Shown here: one piece after another, positions 9,094 to 16,733 of the stretch
How the letters are laid out: the number at the start of each line of letters is the position of its first letter
Position numbering within the stretch: the stretch's first letter is position 1
Origin: Paenibacillus terrae
GTDB taxonomy: Bacteria; Bacillota; Bacilli; Paenibacillales; Paenibacillaceae
Length of the DNA: 39,013 nt
Assembly (NCBI RefSeq): GCF_005217525.1
Contig: NZ_PNXQ01000016.1
Coordinates: forward strand, 737,171 to 776,183
Direction: 5' to 3'
Program-made: the position numbers and the translations under genes
The notes under the pieces: model-generated
The model's database searches: none
What the model saw: the letters and a program-made list of their open reading frames with translations, nothing else
What the model was told of the DNA's origin: nothing

Positions 9094-9423
9094 CTAAACG
9101 GTGTCCTTTTTGGTCCAACGATTCGCGTCACGTGTGTTAAATTTATGCATGACCTTATCATGAGCATCGGCCAAATTAATACCCAGCGAGTTTGCAAAGC
9201 AGACCGTGATGAACAAAATGTCTCCCAATTCCAGCTCAATCGAATTGTCGGCCTCATCCGTTTTTTTCGGTTTCTCGCCAAAGGAATGATTGACCTCTCT
9301 GGCCAGCTCCCCGACTTCCTCGGACATCCGGGCCAGCATTGCAAGCGGGCTGAAATATCCTTCTTTGAATTGGGAAATATACTGGTCCACCTCACGTTGA
9401 ATTTCATCAAGCGATTTTTCCAT
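9094..9423 (-). CDS. MazG-family nucleotide pyrophosphohydrolase (YpjD-like)
   Basis: Small all-alpha NTP pyrophosphohydrolase of 109 residues. The metal-binding pattern is visible as SEEVGELAREV followed by ELGDILFI, the Glu-x2-Glu ... Glu-x2-Asp arrangement of MazG enzymes. It probably hydrolyses non-canonical or excess nucleoside triphosphates; the substrate cannot be read from the sequence. The ATG at 9423 has AGAGGGGA upstream; an in-frame TTG at 9432 sits too close to it. The order relative to dapB matches ypjD of B. subtilis. A possible promoter is TTGTTT (9488-9483), 17 bases, TAACAT (9465-9460). Confidence 0.9.
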   Translation of the reverse strand: MEKSLDEIQREVDQYISQFKEGYFSPLAMLARMSEEVGELAREVNHSFGEKPKKTDEADNSIELELGDILFITVCFANSLGINLADAHDKVMHKFNTRDANRWTKKDTV

Positions 9424-9498
9424 GAAACACAATCCCCTCTAATGTGCAGGTTTATTCATATGTTATCGTAAAGCACATTTGAAAACAAATATTTTTTA

Positions 9499-9516
9499 AT
9501 GTGAATTTACTCACAT
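9499..9516. promoter_or_regulatory. FNR/CRP-type palindrome between mazG and the YitT-family gene
   Basis: ATGTGA-N6-TCACAT is a perfect inverted repeat matching TGTGA-N6-TCACA, the consensus for CRP/FNR-family regulators including B. subtilis Fnr. Its centre (9507.5) lies about 60 bases upstream of the start site predicted for the plus-strand gene, the usual spacing for activation from a class I site. Binding is inferred. Confidence 0.45.
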
Positions 9517-9531
9517 CATGCAATCATCAGT

Positions 9532-9560
9532 ATTTTAAAGCGACCGTAAAAAGGTATACT
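9532..9560 (+). promoter_or_regulatory. Possible promoter of the YitT-family gene
   Basis: TATACT at 9555-9560 is a good -10. The region 17 bases upstream is only ATTTTA, a poor -35, as expected if an activator at 9499-9516 is needed. The coding start is 9629. Confidence 0.4.
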
Positions 9561-9628
9561 AAACATAAGGATCTACGATCTATCCATATGAAGTCGTTCA
9601 TCTCCAATTTGCTACTGCGAGGGATTAT

Positions 9629-10498
9629 ATGAAAACAACCAGGTCTATTGAACAGCTTAAAATCATTTTACCCATTGTGCTCGGCACTGCTATTTACGCA
9701 TTCGGCCTGCTTTATTTCATTATACCCAGCAAGCTGATGGAAGGCGGCATCACAGGCATCACCCTCCTGCTGAACTATGCTTTCTCGATATCTCCATCCC
9801 TCTCCACATTGCTCCTGAACATTCCTCTATTTTTAATCGGATGGAAAATGCTTGGCGGCAAGCAAATTATTTATACCGGAGTCGGTATCGGGGCGCTCAC
9901 TTTTTTTCTGTGGTTGTTTGAAAAAATGATTCACCTCGGGTGGATGGGCACGTTTCAGACTGAGCACGATTTTATACTTTCTTCATTATATGCCGGTGTT
10001 ACCCTCGGGGCAGGATTAGGCATCGTATTCCGGTTTGGCGGTACCACCGGCGGGTCGGATATTATTGCACGTATTTTGAACCGGAAGTTTGGCTGGAGTA
10101 TGGGTAGAATTTTGCTGGTGATTGATATCGTCATCATCGGCGCATCGCTACTGTACATACCCAAGGAAAAAATCCTGTATACGCTAGTCGCTGTGTTTAT
10201 CGCGTCCAAGATTATTGACTTTATACAGGAAGGAGCCTATTCAGCGAGAGCCTTCATGATTATCAGTGACCATACGATGGATATTGCGAATATCATTACA
10301 CGGGATATGGATCGCGGTGTTACTATCATTCCGGCTATGGGCGCATTTTCCAAACAGACCAAGCATGTTGCTTACTGTGTCGTGTCCCGTCAGGAAATAC
10401 GGCGTTTGCATCAAATTGTGAAATCGGTTGATCCGCGAGCGTTCATCGTCATTCAGGATGTGCATGATGTACACGGGGAGGGCTTCAAAGAGGAATAG
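9629..10498 (+). CDS. YitT-family (DUF161/DUF2179) membrane protein, YpjC-like
   Basis: A 289-residue integral membrane protein with about five or six hydrophobic segments in residues 12-200. Examples are ILPIVLGTAIYAFGLLYFII, STLLLNIPLFLIGW and ILLVIDIVIIGASLLYI. A soluble C-terminal DUF2179-like domain follows (about 205-285: AFMIISDHTMDIANIITRDM ... YCVVSRQEIRRLHQIV). The loop RFGGTTGGSDIIARILNRKFGWSMG is typical of the family. Transport function is suspected for YitT proteins but not established. GAGGGAT precedes the ATG. It occupies the ypjC position but is transcribed opposite to its neighbours. Confidence 0.88.
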   Translation: MKTTRSIEQLKIILPIVLGTAIYAFGLLYFIIPSKLMEGGITGITLLLNYAFSISPSLSTLLLNIPLFLIGWKMLGGKQIIYTGVGIGALTFFLWLFEKMIHLGWMGTFQTEHDFILSSLYAGVTLGAGLGIVFRFGGTTGGSDIIARILNRKFGWSMGRILLVIDIVIIGASLLYIPKEKILYTLVAVFIASKIIDFIQEGAYSARAFMIISDHTMDIANIITRDMDRGVTIIPAMGAFSKQTKHVAYCVVSRQEIRRLHQIVKSVDPRAFIVIQDVHDVHGEGFKEE

Positions 10499-10513
10499 CC
10501 CGGAATTCCGGGC
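10498..10513. terminator. Perfect 16-base palindrome between convergent genes
   Basis: GCCCGGAATTCCGGGC overlaps the last base of the plus-strand stop codon and lies 60 bases from the ypjB stop. It would form a six-base-pair GC-rich stem on either strand, but no proper U-run follows in either direction. It may mark the boundary of the converging transcripts. Confidence 0.4.
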
Positions 10514-10575
10514 AAAATGGTCAAGCTTATATTCGTTTGATCAATGACAGCGAAGATCGTGGCAACACTTAAGCC

Positions 10576-11421
10576 TTAAAGGGAGAAACGGGATCGATAC
10601 TTACGGTAACCCACATAAGCCAGGGTAAGCAGGATCGTCAGGCCGATTGCCAGTTCTGCCCGGCGCTCGCTTTCGTACGGGATGAATGGAGCCAGCGCAG
10701 TAGCGTCTTTTTCACGTCCAAACAAGGCATTAAACGTCGGGTTTCCCTGCTCTAGTGCCCCTCTAATCGCTGAAGCATCCACATTTTGCTGATTTCCCAA
10801 TCCTTTAACGTAAGAAATCCATGAATCTGCTCGAACAACCTCTGTTGTTTTACCGCTGATCAACGCCGCCGTCCGGATCGTCTCGTAATGATCCTCCAGC
10901 ACTGTTGCTCCAGCAGCGAAACCTTTCATATTTCCTTTAGCAAACTGGCTATTTAAGCCGCTGATATCTTCTTTTAAAATTTTATAATACTGCTGCCATA
11001 AAGGCTGGCGCGGATGTGCAATCGCATCTGCCGCAAGTCGCAAATTGGCAGCGGCCTTCACCCATTCATCCGGCGATGCTTGCACGGATTGTGTAGCTTG
11101 CTGTACCTCAAGAATGCTGCCGGATAAAACATGAATGGCCTCCACAGACAGTGCAGCCTGTACCTGACCCGTGCTGAACCATCGGCTTACCTCCGCTACA
11201 TCGGCGCGTGCTTTTTCAATATTCCCATCCATTACATCCCGGTACAACATGGCAGCCGCACGATCCAGTTCCTCTATTTCCTTTGCATTACTGGTGGACT
11301 TGGGCTGATCCCGCGCTTCCGCAATGTCCGGAGGGAAACAAACGGAAAGCAACAAGACCATAGATAATAGAACTCCCGAAACGACACGCAGCACACCACG
11401 AAACGCCTGACTCCAAATCAT
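10576..11421 (-). CDS. ypjB: Sporulation protein YpjB-like membrane protein
   Basis: A 281-residue protein with an N-terminal signal or membrane segment (about residues 11-35, GVLLSMVLLLSVCF) and a C-terminal membrane helix (about 255-272, ELAIGLTILLTLAYVGY) ending in basic residues. The bulk should therefore face outward between two anchors. The alpha-helical middle and position next to ypjA/ypjC/ypjD equivalents match B. subtilis YpjB, annotated as a sporulation protein with no defined biochemical role. A strong GAGGAGGGA site precedes the ATG at 11421. Confidence 0.8.
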   Translation of the reverse strand: MIWSQAFRGVLRVVSGVLLSMVLLLSVCFPPDIAEARDQPKSTSNAKEIEELDRAAAMLYRDVMDGNIEKARADVAEVSRWFSTGQVQAALSVEAIHVLSGSILEVQQATQSVQASPDEWVKAAANLRLAADAIAHPRQPLWQQYYKILKEDISGLNSQFAKGNMKGFAAGATVLEDHYETIRTAALISGKTTEVVRADSWISYVKGLGNQQNVDASAIRGALEQGNPTFNALFGREKDATALAPFIPYESERRAELAIGLTILLTLAYVGYRKYRSRFSL

Positions 11422-11505
11422 GGGACATCCCTCCTCACCTTACTGTATGGCAAGGTTACAGGGACTAGAACTTGGCTTTAGCGTGCTGCTATCTGCCAGG
11501 GCAGG

Positions 11506-12402
11506 TTATGCCCGTGACAAAATAGGAAACATTAGTTTATTTTCTGTACATATACTTTCATTGTCAGATCTATAAAATAGTGTGGTATCCTCTTGATTCA
11601 GAAGAGAAATTTCGCAACCGTCCATTGGCTCTGGCGTAAAGCCGAAAACAATTTTCTTCGTTTCTTTTTCCATGACTACAGATAAAATCAATTCTATAGG
11701 AATATCCCCCGTTCCAAAAATATCGTAACAATTCATGATATTTTCTTCAAAATCCATAATGACAATCGTGTCATACAGAGGGATATAGAACACCTTATCT
11801 TTAAAAAAAGAGGTGCAATAGAACAAAATTAACCATTCACTGCTTTTCATAGAAAAATATGAATAAGGATTTAAAGAGGAACATTTTCTTTTCAATAGCT
11901 GTAAATCTGACGTCGCTTCCATGTTCAATTTTTTAACTGGAACGTCCATGCTTTTAATTGGTGCTTTCCGAATACATTGATACTCTTGTGCAGCAGCAAA
12001 ACCAAATTTAGGATAAAACTCCTTCACATCATCATTCGCAAAAAGATACATTGCATCACAATTCCCATGCCAATCCTGTAATACACGTTCTATCAAAAAG
12101 CGACTCAGCCCTTGATTCCTGTAGTTAGGATCTGTCATTACGGTTCCGATTTGAATAAATTTCTTCTGTTCACCTGACAAACTAAAATCCATCAGACTCA
12201 CAGATACATTAGCCACCACGCAATCCCCATCCAACAGTACATAAGGAATATATTTTTCATCCCAGAATCCTAATTGATGCCAAACTTCAAAATTCAGATC
12301 AAAACTTTGTTTTGCTAATTGGTTAAAGCTCTTTCTTATTTTAAGATCATCACGAATTCCCTTTTTAAATCTATATTCTTTTTGATTTATAACGATATCC
12401 AT
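11506..12402 (-). CDS. GNAT-family N-acetyltransferase
   Basis: A 298-residue protein whose first half is a GNAT fold. The acetyl-CoA loop is visible as GTVMTDPNYRNQGLSRFLIE (about residues 87-106), and a following strand-helix has FANDDVKEFYPKFGF. The second half has no recognised motif. Substrate unknown. The ATG at 12402 has GGAG 8 bases upstream. The gene is strikingly AT-rich compared with both neighbours (near 25% G+C in parts of the 3' end) and interrupts the otherwise conserved ypjA-ypjB pair, which suggests horizontal acquisition. Confidence 0.85.
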   Translation of the reverse strand: MDIVINQKEYRFKKGIRDDLKIRKSFNQLAKQSFDLNFEVWHQLGFWDEKYIPYVLLDGDCVVANVSVSLMDFSLSGEQKKFIQIGTVMTDPNYRNQGLSRFLIERVLQDWHGNCDAMYLFANDDVKEFYPKFGFAAAQEYQCIRKAPIKSMDVPVKKLNMEATSDLQLLKRKCSSLNPYSYFSMKSSEWLILFYCTSFFKDKVFYIPLYDTIVIMDFEENIMNCYDIFGTGDIPIELILSVVMEKETKKIVFGFTPEPMDGCEISLLNQEDTTLFYRSDNESICTENKLMFPILSRA

Positions 12403-12449
12403 CAATAATTCTCCAATTCGTAAAAATTAATCATAAAATTAGTATTAGA

Positions 12450-13109
12450 CTATTCCGATGATTTGGCCTTATTAAGTGAGGAAGCCATTCGATTGCGCAC
12501 GTACATGGCAAGCCATGAGGTTGCGATACTGAAAAGGGTCAGCATATAGGTAAAAGTACGCACTTTTGGTACATCATCCGTTAGCGCCTTCGGAAGATAC
12601 GGATATATGCCGAATGTATAATCGACCGTATCATTTAACAGTGTCCACAAAGCTGCTACGCACAGAGCCGCCCATTTGCAGGTGAAAAAGCGAACGAACA
12701 GCAAGGCTTCAACTGCCATTGCCGTATGAGATGCTACCAGCATCCAATCCTGCCATATCATATGCCCTCCCTGCGCGACACCCCAAAAAATAATAGCTGA
12801 GGCCCAAATACCGTATTTGACACTCGTCACCACAGCCAACGCCTCCATCAGCTGGCGAATGACCTTCAAGCCCTTCATGCGCGGAGGATAAAGCAGGAAT
12901 AATACAGAAATCGTAAAAAACAGGCTGGCCGTCGGACTATCAGGTACAAATACAATCTGCCATATCGGGTGATAGCTTAGCGTATATTCCAATTGTCTTC
13001 CATACCATATGTACCCATACACGGTTCCAACCAGGTTACACCAGAACAGCAGCCACAAAAAAGGCCGGCTCGTCAAGAACGACCGGCTCCACAAATAAGA
13101 CAACGACAC
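12450..13109 (-). CDS. ypjA: DUF1405-family membrane protein YpjA
   Basis: A 219-residue integral membrane protein with several hydrophobic segments (FLWLLFWCNLVGTVYGYIWY, ASLFFTISVLFLLY, then VTSVKYGIWASAIIFWGVAQ, MAVEALLFVRFF and others). The segment QIVFVPDSPTASLFF is typical of the YpjA/DUF1405 family. Function unknown. The start is GTG at 13109 with GGAGGA about 8 bases upstream. In B. subtilis it follows qcrC; here no qcr genes precede it. Confidence 0.88.
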   Translation of the reverse strand: MSLSYLWSRSFLTSRPFLWLLFWCNLVGTVYGYIWYGRQLEYTLSYHPIWQIVFVPDSPTASLFFTISVLFLLYPPRMKGLKVIRQLMEALAVVTSVKYGIWASAIIFWGVAQGGHMIWQDWMLVASHTAMAVEALLFVRFFTCKWAALCVAALWTLLNDTVDYTFGIYPYLPKALTDDVPKVRTFTYMLTLFSIATSWLAMYVRNRMASSLNKAKSSE

Positions 13110-13251
13110 GTCCTCATCCTCCGTTCATACGATAGATGCCCCGTACAGGCTCCATCCCACAAAGACTATATCATATAAAAGCGTATAAGAAAAACGTCTA
13201 TCTACGTACTTTCACGGAGGTCAGACCGCCATTAGTGGAAGTTTTTCTTGC

Positions 13252-13299
13252 GATTATAGAATTGTTCAGCTCCGCTGAAAATTTATAAATTCTATAATC
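13252..13299. repeat. 48-base compound palindromic element
   Basis: Perfect 12-base arms GATTATAGAATT (13252-13263) and AATTCTATAATC (13288-13299) enclose a second perfect hairpin TTCAGC-TCC-GCTGAA (13265-13279). It lies in the gap between the terminator of the IDEAL gene and ypjA. The cruciform design without a following U-run suggests a dispersed intergenic repeat rather than a terminator; copy number cannot be judged here. Confidence 0.7.
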
Positions 13300-13302
13300 T
13301 TC

Positions 13303-13331
13303 AAAAAAACCTGGCCGCTACTACGGTCAGG
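13303..13331 (-). terminator. Intrinsic terminator after the IDEAL-domain gene
   Basis: On the minus strand CCTGACCG-TAGTAG-CGGCCAGG (one mismatch) is followed by seven U (13309-13303). It lies about 65 bases after the stop at 13396. Confidence 0.8.
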
Positions 13332-13395
13332 CTTGATGATTATGGTCTTGTATTGCCAATTTTCTGTTACCCAAGGTCAGATCTCCTGAAACAGC

Positions 13396-13575
13396 TCAAT
13401 TGATCGCTTTCAGCTCATCCGTAAGATGACGAAATGCTACTTCATCTCCGGAGGCCAGCGCCTCATCTATATCCTTGTAGAGCTTTTCACTCCGGCGTTT
13501 ACGTAATGCCTCGTCCAAAACCATTTCAGCAGAAAGGCCCAACATTACTTCATAAGTAACCTTCATTTTATCCAT
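13396..13575 (-). CDS. Small IDEAL-domain protein
   Basis: A 59-residue protein containing an IDEAL-type helical hairpin: LDEALRKRRSEKLYKDIDEA then LASGDEVAFRHLTDELKAI. In B. subtilis this domain forms the C-terminus of YpiB, encoded between tyrA/aroE and qcrABC; here only the small domain is present at an equivalent position. IDEAL domains are thought to mediate protein interactions; its role here is unknown. The ATG at 13575 is preceded by GGAGGTG at about 6 bases; an ATG at 13593 is in frame but would read through that site. It starts 22 bases after the gamma-carbonic anhydrase gene ends, so they are probably co-transcribed. Confidence 0.8.
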   Translation of the reverse strand: MDKMKVTYEVMLGLSAEMVLDEALRKRRSEKLYKDIDEALASGDEVAFRHLTDELKAIN

Positions 13576-13597
13576 AGGATGCACCTCCAACATGAGT

Positions 13598-14104
13598 TTA
13601 AGAGATCCTATATTCTTTTCCTTTCGTTACATAGCTGAGTGCCGTACGTGACATCCGCTGCAAATCTGCGTCTGTCAATTCTCGCACCACTTTGGCAGGT
13701 GTACCGAGAGAAAGAGTATAGGGTGGTATTTTGGTATTTTCCGTAACGACCGACCCTGCTCCTATTAAAGCATATTCACCAAGCTCAGCTCCGTTGAGTA
13801 CAATGGCCCCCATACCGATTAAAGTGCCTTTGCCTATCGTACAGCCATGGATAATCGCAGCATGTCCCACCGAAATATCATCCGCCAGCACCAAGGGCTG
13901 GTCCGTGTTCACATGTCCCACGACACCGTCCTGAATGTTGCAGCGTTCACCGATGATGACAGGCGCCATATCCCCGCGTAGTACGGCATTGAACCAAACT
14001 GAGGAATCTTGGCCGATCGTTACCTTTCCGACAATTTTTGCTCCTTCTGCCACATAGACAGATGGATGGAGCTGTGGCATGTTTCCGTTATAGTGAATCA
14101 GCAT
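13598..14104 (-). CDS. Gamma-carbonic anhydrase-like hexapeptide-repeat protein
   Basis: A 168-residue left-handed beta-helix protein with hexapeptide repeats through residues 15-130. The three histidines that bind metal in gamma-carbonic anhydrases are conserved: His64 (VVGHVN), His81 and His86 (SVGHAAIIHGCTIG). It resembles YtoA/PaaY/CaiE proteins, some of which are carbonic anhydrases or acyltransferase-like; enzymatic activity is unproven. GAGAGGGTG precedes the ATG. Confidence 0.88.
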   Translation of the reverse strand: MLIHYNGNMPQLHPSVYVAEGAKIVGKVTIGQDSSVWFNAVLRGDMAPVIIGERCNIQDGVVGHVNTDQPLVLADDISVGHAAIIHGCTIGKGTLIGMGAIVLNGAELGEYALIGAGSVVTENTKIPPYTLSLGTPAKVVRELTDADLQRMSRTALSYVTKGKEYRIS

Positions 14105-14157
14105 TCAACTTCACCCTCTCATTTTGGGTGAAATTCTATCAACATGTATGCTGCTTG

Positions 14158-15267
14158 TCAATGGAGCCGCATACCCGGGTCATTCCGCCCAATGCGGCAC
14201 TCCCCTGCCAGTTTGAGCCCCCAGGCGGTCATCTGTACAGATGGCCCCGTCGAATGCTCACCCAAACGAAGCATACCCAAGTGGAGCATCATCCGTATAA
14301 TTCTCTGATCAAAGACCGAACGGGGTGTATCATAATAAAACGGTCTGATCAACGGGCCGATATGTACAAAAAGTGACTCCAAGGACGTCCAAGGCCTGGC
14401 ACATTCTCCTATCCAATAGACCAGAGAAAGTAGATTGGGAACGGCTCCTTTATACAATCTTAACCAAAACCTGAATAGCTGTATCATCTCATCCTCGATC
14501 GCGTACTCCCTGCGTGCCTCCCCCTTTGCCGTCAGCACAACTCGATCCCCCTTTTCCTCAATAAACCTGGAGTGACGTGCATAATCATACAGCAGTGCCA
14601 TTCGGTCGGGATAAAACTTAAAGGAGGAACCATATCCGAAGCGCCAGCCTCCTTTACCCAGAAGTGGCTCCGCAATGTGCACATGCTCCATTAATTGCTG
14701 CTGATTGCGACGATACCAAGCCCCCTCGGGGTTAAGCGGAACTTCATGCTGCTCCATGTACTGAAGGAAAAGTCGTAAATCCTCTGCCAAAAGATGCCCT
14801 TCATCCCGGTATGACGTTGGCTCACTTACCCGGATCATTCCGTTTTGCAAGTCTTGCACCATGACACGACGGAAACGCTCCTTCATGTCCAAGGGAATTT
14901 GATACAAATACCTCGTATTGTGCGTCGAACCATTGAACAGCCAGCCACTGTTGCGTAAACGGGCCACGATGTCGCGCGGTCGCTCACCGGAATCCCCATT
15001 CTCCTCGGCAGATTGTTTGGCAACCGCAATTAATTCCTCCATACTGAAATAAGGCCGGTCATCGAATAGAAGTGCGTTCAAAAACCTTACCTCTGACAAC
15101 TTCAGCTCTCTGACCTGTATCTCAAAAAAACTGCTGCTGCCGAGCTTTGTCAAAATGCCCTGTATCAGCTCATGTTTGGAATTGGGCTTACAGTCACATT
15201 CGTAATACACCGCGATTCTGTTCAAATGCACAATATCCGCAAATGTCAGCATATCTGCCAGATTCAT
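14158..15267 (-). CDS. Conserved hypothetical protein with winged-helix-like segments
   Basis: A 369-residue soluble protein that I do not firmly recognise. The N-terminal 60 residues look like a helical domain (NRIAVYYECDCKPNSKHELI). Later segments resemble repeated winged helices, as in FYPDRMALLYDYARHSRFIE followed by VVLTAKGEA, and MLRLGEHSTGPSVQMTAWGL near the end. This recalls the XPB/Ssl2 N-terminal-like domains of bacterial helicase-associated proteins, but no helicase motifs are present. No membrane segments. A GAGG stretch precedes the ATG at about 10 bases. Confidence 0.6.
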   Translation of the reverse strand: MNLADMLTFADIVHLNRIAVYYECDCKPNSKHELIQGILTKLGSSSFFEIQVRELKLSEVRFLNALLFDDRPYFSMEELIAVAKQSAEENGDSGERPRDIVARLRNSGWLFNGSTHNTRYLYQIPLDMKERFRRVMVQDLQNGMIRVSEPTSYRDEGHLLAEDLRLFLQYMEQHEVPLNPEGAWYRRNQQQLMEHVHIAEPLLGKGGWRFGYGSSFKFYPDRMALLYDYARHSRFIEEKGDRVVLTAKGEARREYAIEDEMIQLFRFWLRLYKGAVPNLLSLVYWIGECARPWTSLESLFVHIGPLIRPFYYDTPRSVFDQRIIRMMLHLGMLRLGEHSTGPSVQMTAWGLKLAGECRIGRNDPGMRLH

Positions 15268-15380
15268 CGTTCCATCGCCTCGTCACTGGACTGTCATCCG
15301 GAAATGATTCTTACCTGTTGTACCCACAGCTTTGACGGAATGTTCAGACTCTAAACCTCTTTTTTTGCAAAGCTATAATT

Positions 15381-15429
15381 AAAAAACAAAAAGACCACGG
15401 CTTCTACACTGAGTAGAAGTTCGTGATCT
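15381..15429 (-). terminator. Strong intrinsic terminator after the histidine phosphatase gene
   Basis: On the minus strand a long stem with arms CTTCTAC/GTAGAAG (15413-15419 and 15401-15407) plus CACG/CGTG outside is followed by a U-rich tail read from 15391 down to 15381. It starts four bases after the stop codon. Confidence 0.88.
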
Positions 15430-15433
15430 TTCG

Positions 15434-16036
15434 TCAACCTTTTAAGTTACAACTGCTTTTTTCCTGTAAATGTCTGGTGCAATTATACAACAGCGGCGTC
15501 CAATCCGTATCCTCACGCTGGAGAACACTCAGTGACAGATTGCCAATTCGTTCCGTAAACTTCTCCTGATACAAAGCCTTATACAAATTAGCCAAAAAAC
15601 CGCCATGAGAAACGACTAGCAGGTTCTTGTCCCGGTTTTCTGACCAAATGGCCTCCATAAAAGCCAACCCGCGGAGTTGGAGAGCTTCATCGCTCTCCTG
15701 TCCCAGGTCTAGCAGATGCCAGTCGCTCCCCCACTTTTCCTCACGCTCGGCCTGTGTCATGCCCTCGACCTGACCATAGGCACGTTCTCTCAGCCGATCA
15801 TCCGGCTCCAGCAAAGGAAGGTGAAGAGCAGATGCAATAATCTCTCCCGTCTCCTTCGCTCTCGAAAGGCTGCTTGTAATAAGTCCACCCCAATGATAGG
15901 GCTCATCTTTTAAACGTTCTGCCAGCAAGCGTGCCTGCTGGCGCCCTTCCTCATTCAACGGAATATCACTGTGACCCTGGATTTTACCTACCGCATTCCA
16001 ATCCGTTAATCCATGTCTGATCAAGCCAATAAGCAT
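15434..16036 (-). CDS. Histidine phosphatase family protein (phosphoglycerate mutase-like)
   Basis: A 200-residue branch-1 histidine phosphatase. The catalytic phospho-acceptor is in LIRHGLTDWN (Arg7-His8-Gly9), with SSLSRAKETGE carrying the second Arg, the acidic RERAYGQVEG segment and the second catalytic His in VVSHGGFLA. Length and motifs suit a broad phosphatase such as PhoE or GpmB-like proteins rather than glycolytic dPGM; the substrate is not evident. GGAGG precedes the ATG. It lies downstream of the sigma/anti-sigma pair (70-base gap) and upstream of a strong terminator. Confidence 0.88.
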   Translation of the reverse strand: MLIGLIRHGLTDWNAVGKIQGHSDIPLNEEGRQQARLLAERLKDEPYHWGGLITSSLSRAKETGEIIASALHLPLLEPDDRLRERAYGQVEGMTQAEREEKWGSDWHLLDLGQESDEALQLRGLAFMEAIWSENRDKNLLVVSHGGFLANLYKALYQEKFTERIGNLSLSVLQREDTDWTPLLYNCTRHLQEKSSCNLKG

Positions 16037-16106
16037 CGTGTTGTTTCCTCCGCTAATTTGTTATTCAGGCATTGTTATGAATCCGTATTGGAGCCCAGCT
16101 GTGCTG

Positions 16107-16733
16107 CTAATTTCTGACCCGTCTCACACGATGAATCCAGCCCAAAGAAAATAAGGCAAGCGCAAGTGCCAACACAGACAGCAACATCCAATATTGCGGG
16201 TAAGTAGGAACAATTCTTGCAACCAGCGGGTCCATAATGCCACTATTCACATCTTTAATGTGGTATTGATATTGTGGAGATGTACTTGTAGTTTCCAGCA
16301 AGCCTGTCGGTAAAATACCCGTATCCATGACAGGTGCCGCTTGAGGAGGGTTTTCTTGAGAGGAGCTTCCATTCCAGTTCAAAAACAAAAAGCTACACAA
16401 AAATACCGCCAAAAAGCCGGCGATCCATACGGACATATACTTACGGGATGCCGGGTTCACACGCGCACGCCGATGCTCGCCAGGAACAAGCCATGGTGAC
16501 TCTTCATAAATCCGATCCATGACCCTGCGATTCATAGCTTCCGCCTGCTCATCTGTTATCTCAAAGGAAATATTGCGAATAGCGGATCGACTTTCTTTAG
16601 ACAAATTCCACTCATTTTCTTCCGAACCATGCCCCCATCCGGCAGACGAGCTTTTAGCTCGTCTGCGCTCCGAGTCTTGTTTCGATACATTTTTGCCTGT
16701 AGCGAACAAATCCTCAGCGTCCCTGGATTTCAT
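16107..16733 (-). CDS. Putative membrane anti-sigma factor
   Basis: A 208-residue protein with a charged cytosolic N-terminal part (about 1-95) and two hydrophobic segments: about residues 100-120 (WIAGFLAVFLCSFLFLNW) and about 183-200 (LLSVLALALALFSLGW). The first ATG overlaps the sigma-factor stop as ATGA (16730-16733), the usual layout of ECF sigma/anti-sigma pairs, and this is the main evidence for its role. No His-x3-Cys-x2-Cys zinc motif is seen. Two membrane segments with about 60 external residues between them could sense an envelope signal. The function is inferred from context. Confidence 0.65.
   Translation of the reverse strand: MKSRDAEDLFATGKNVSKQDSERRRAKSSSAGWGHGSEENEWNLSKESRSAIRNISFEITDEQAEAMNRRVMDRIYEESPWLVPGEHRRARVNPASRKYMSVWIAGFLAVFLCSFLFLNWNGSSSQENPPQAAPVMDTGILPTGLLETTSTSPQYQYHIKDVNSGIMDPLVARIVPTYPQYWMLLSVLALALALFSLGWIHRVRRVRN

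Noticed and set aside
9441..9479. AATGTGC ... GCACATT repeat upstream of mazG
   Set aside because: The arms are 25 bases apart and straddle the proposed promoter; no functional arrangement fits.
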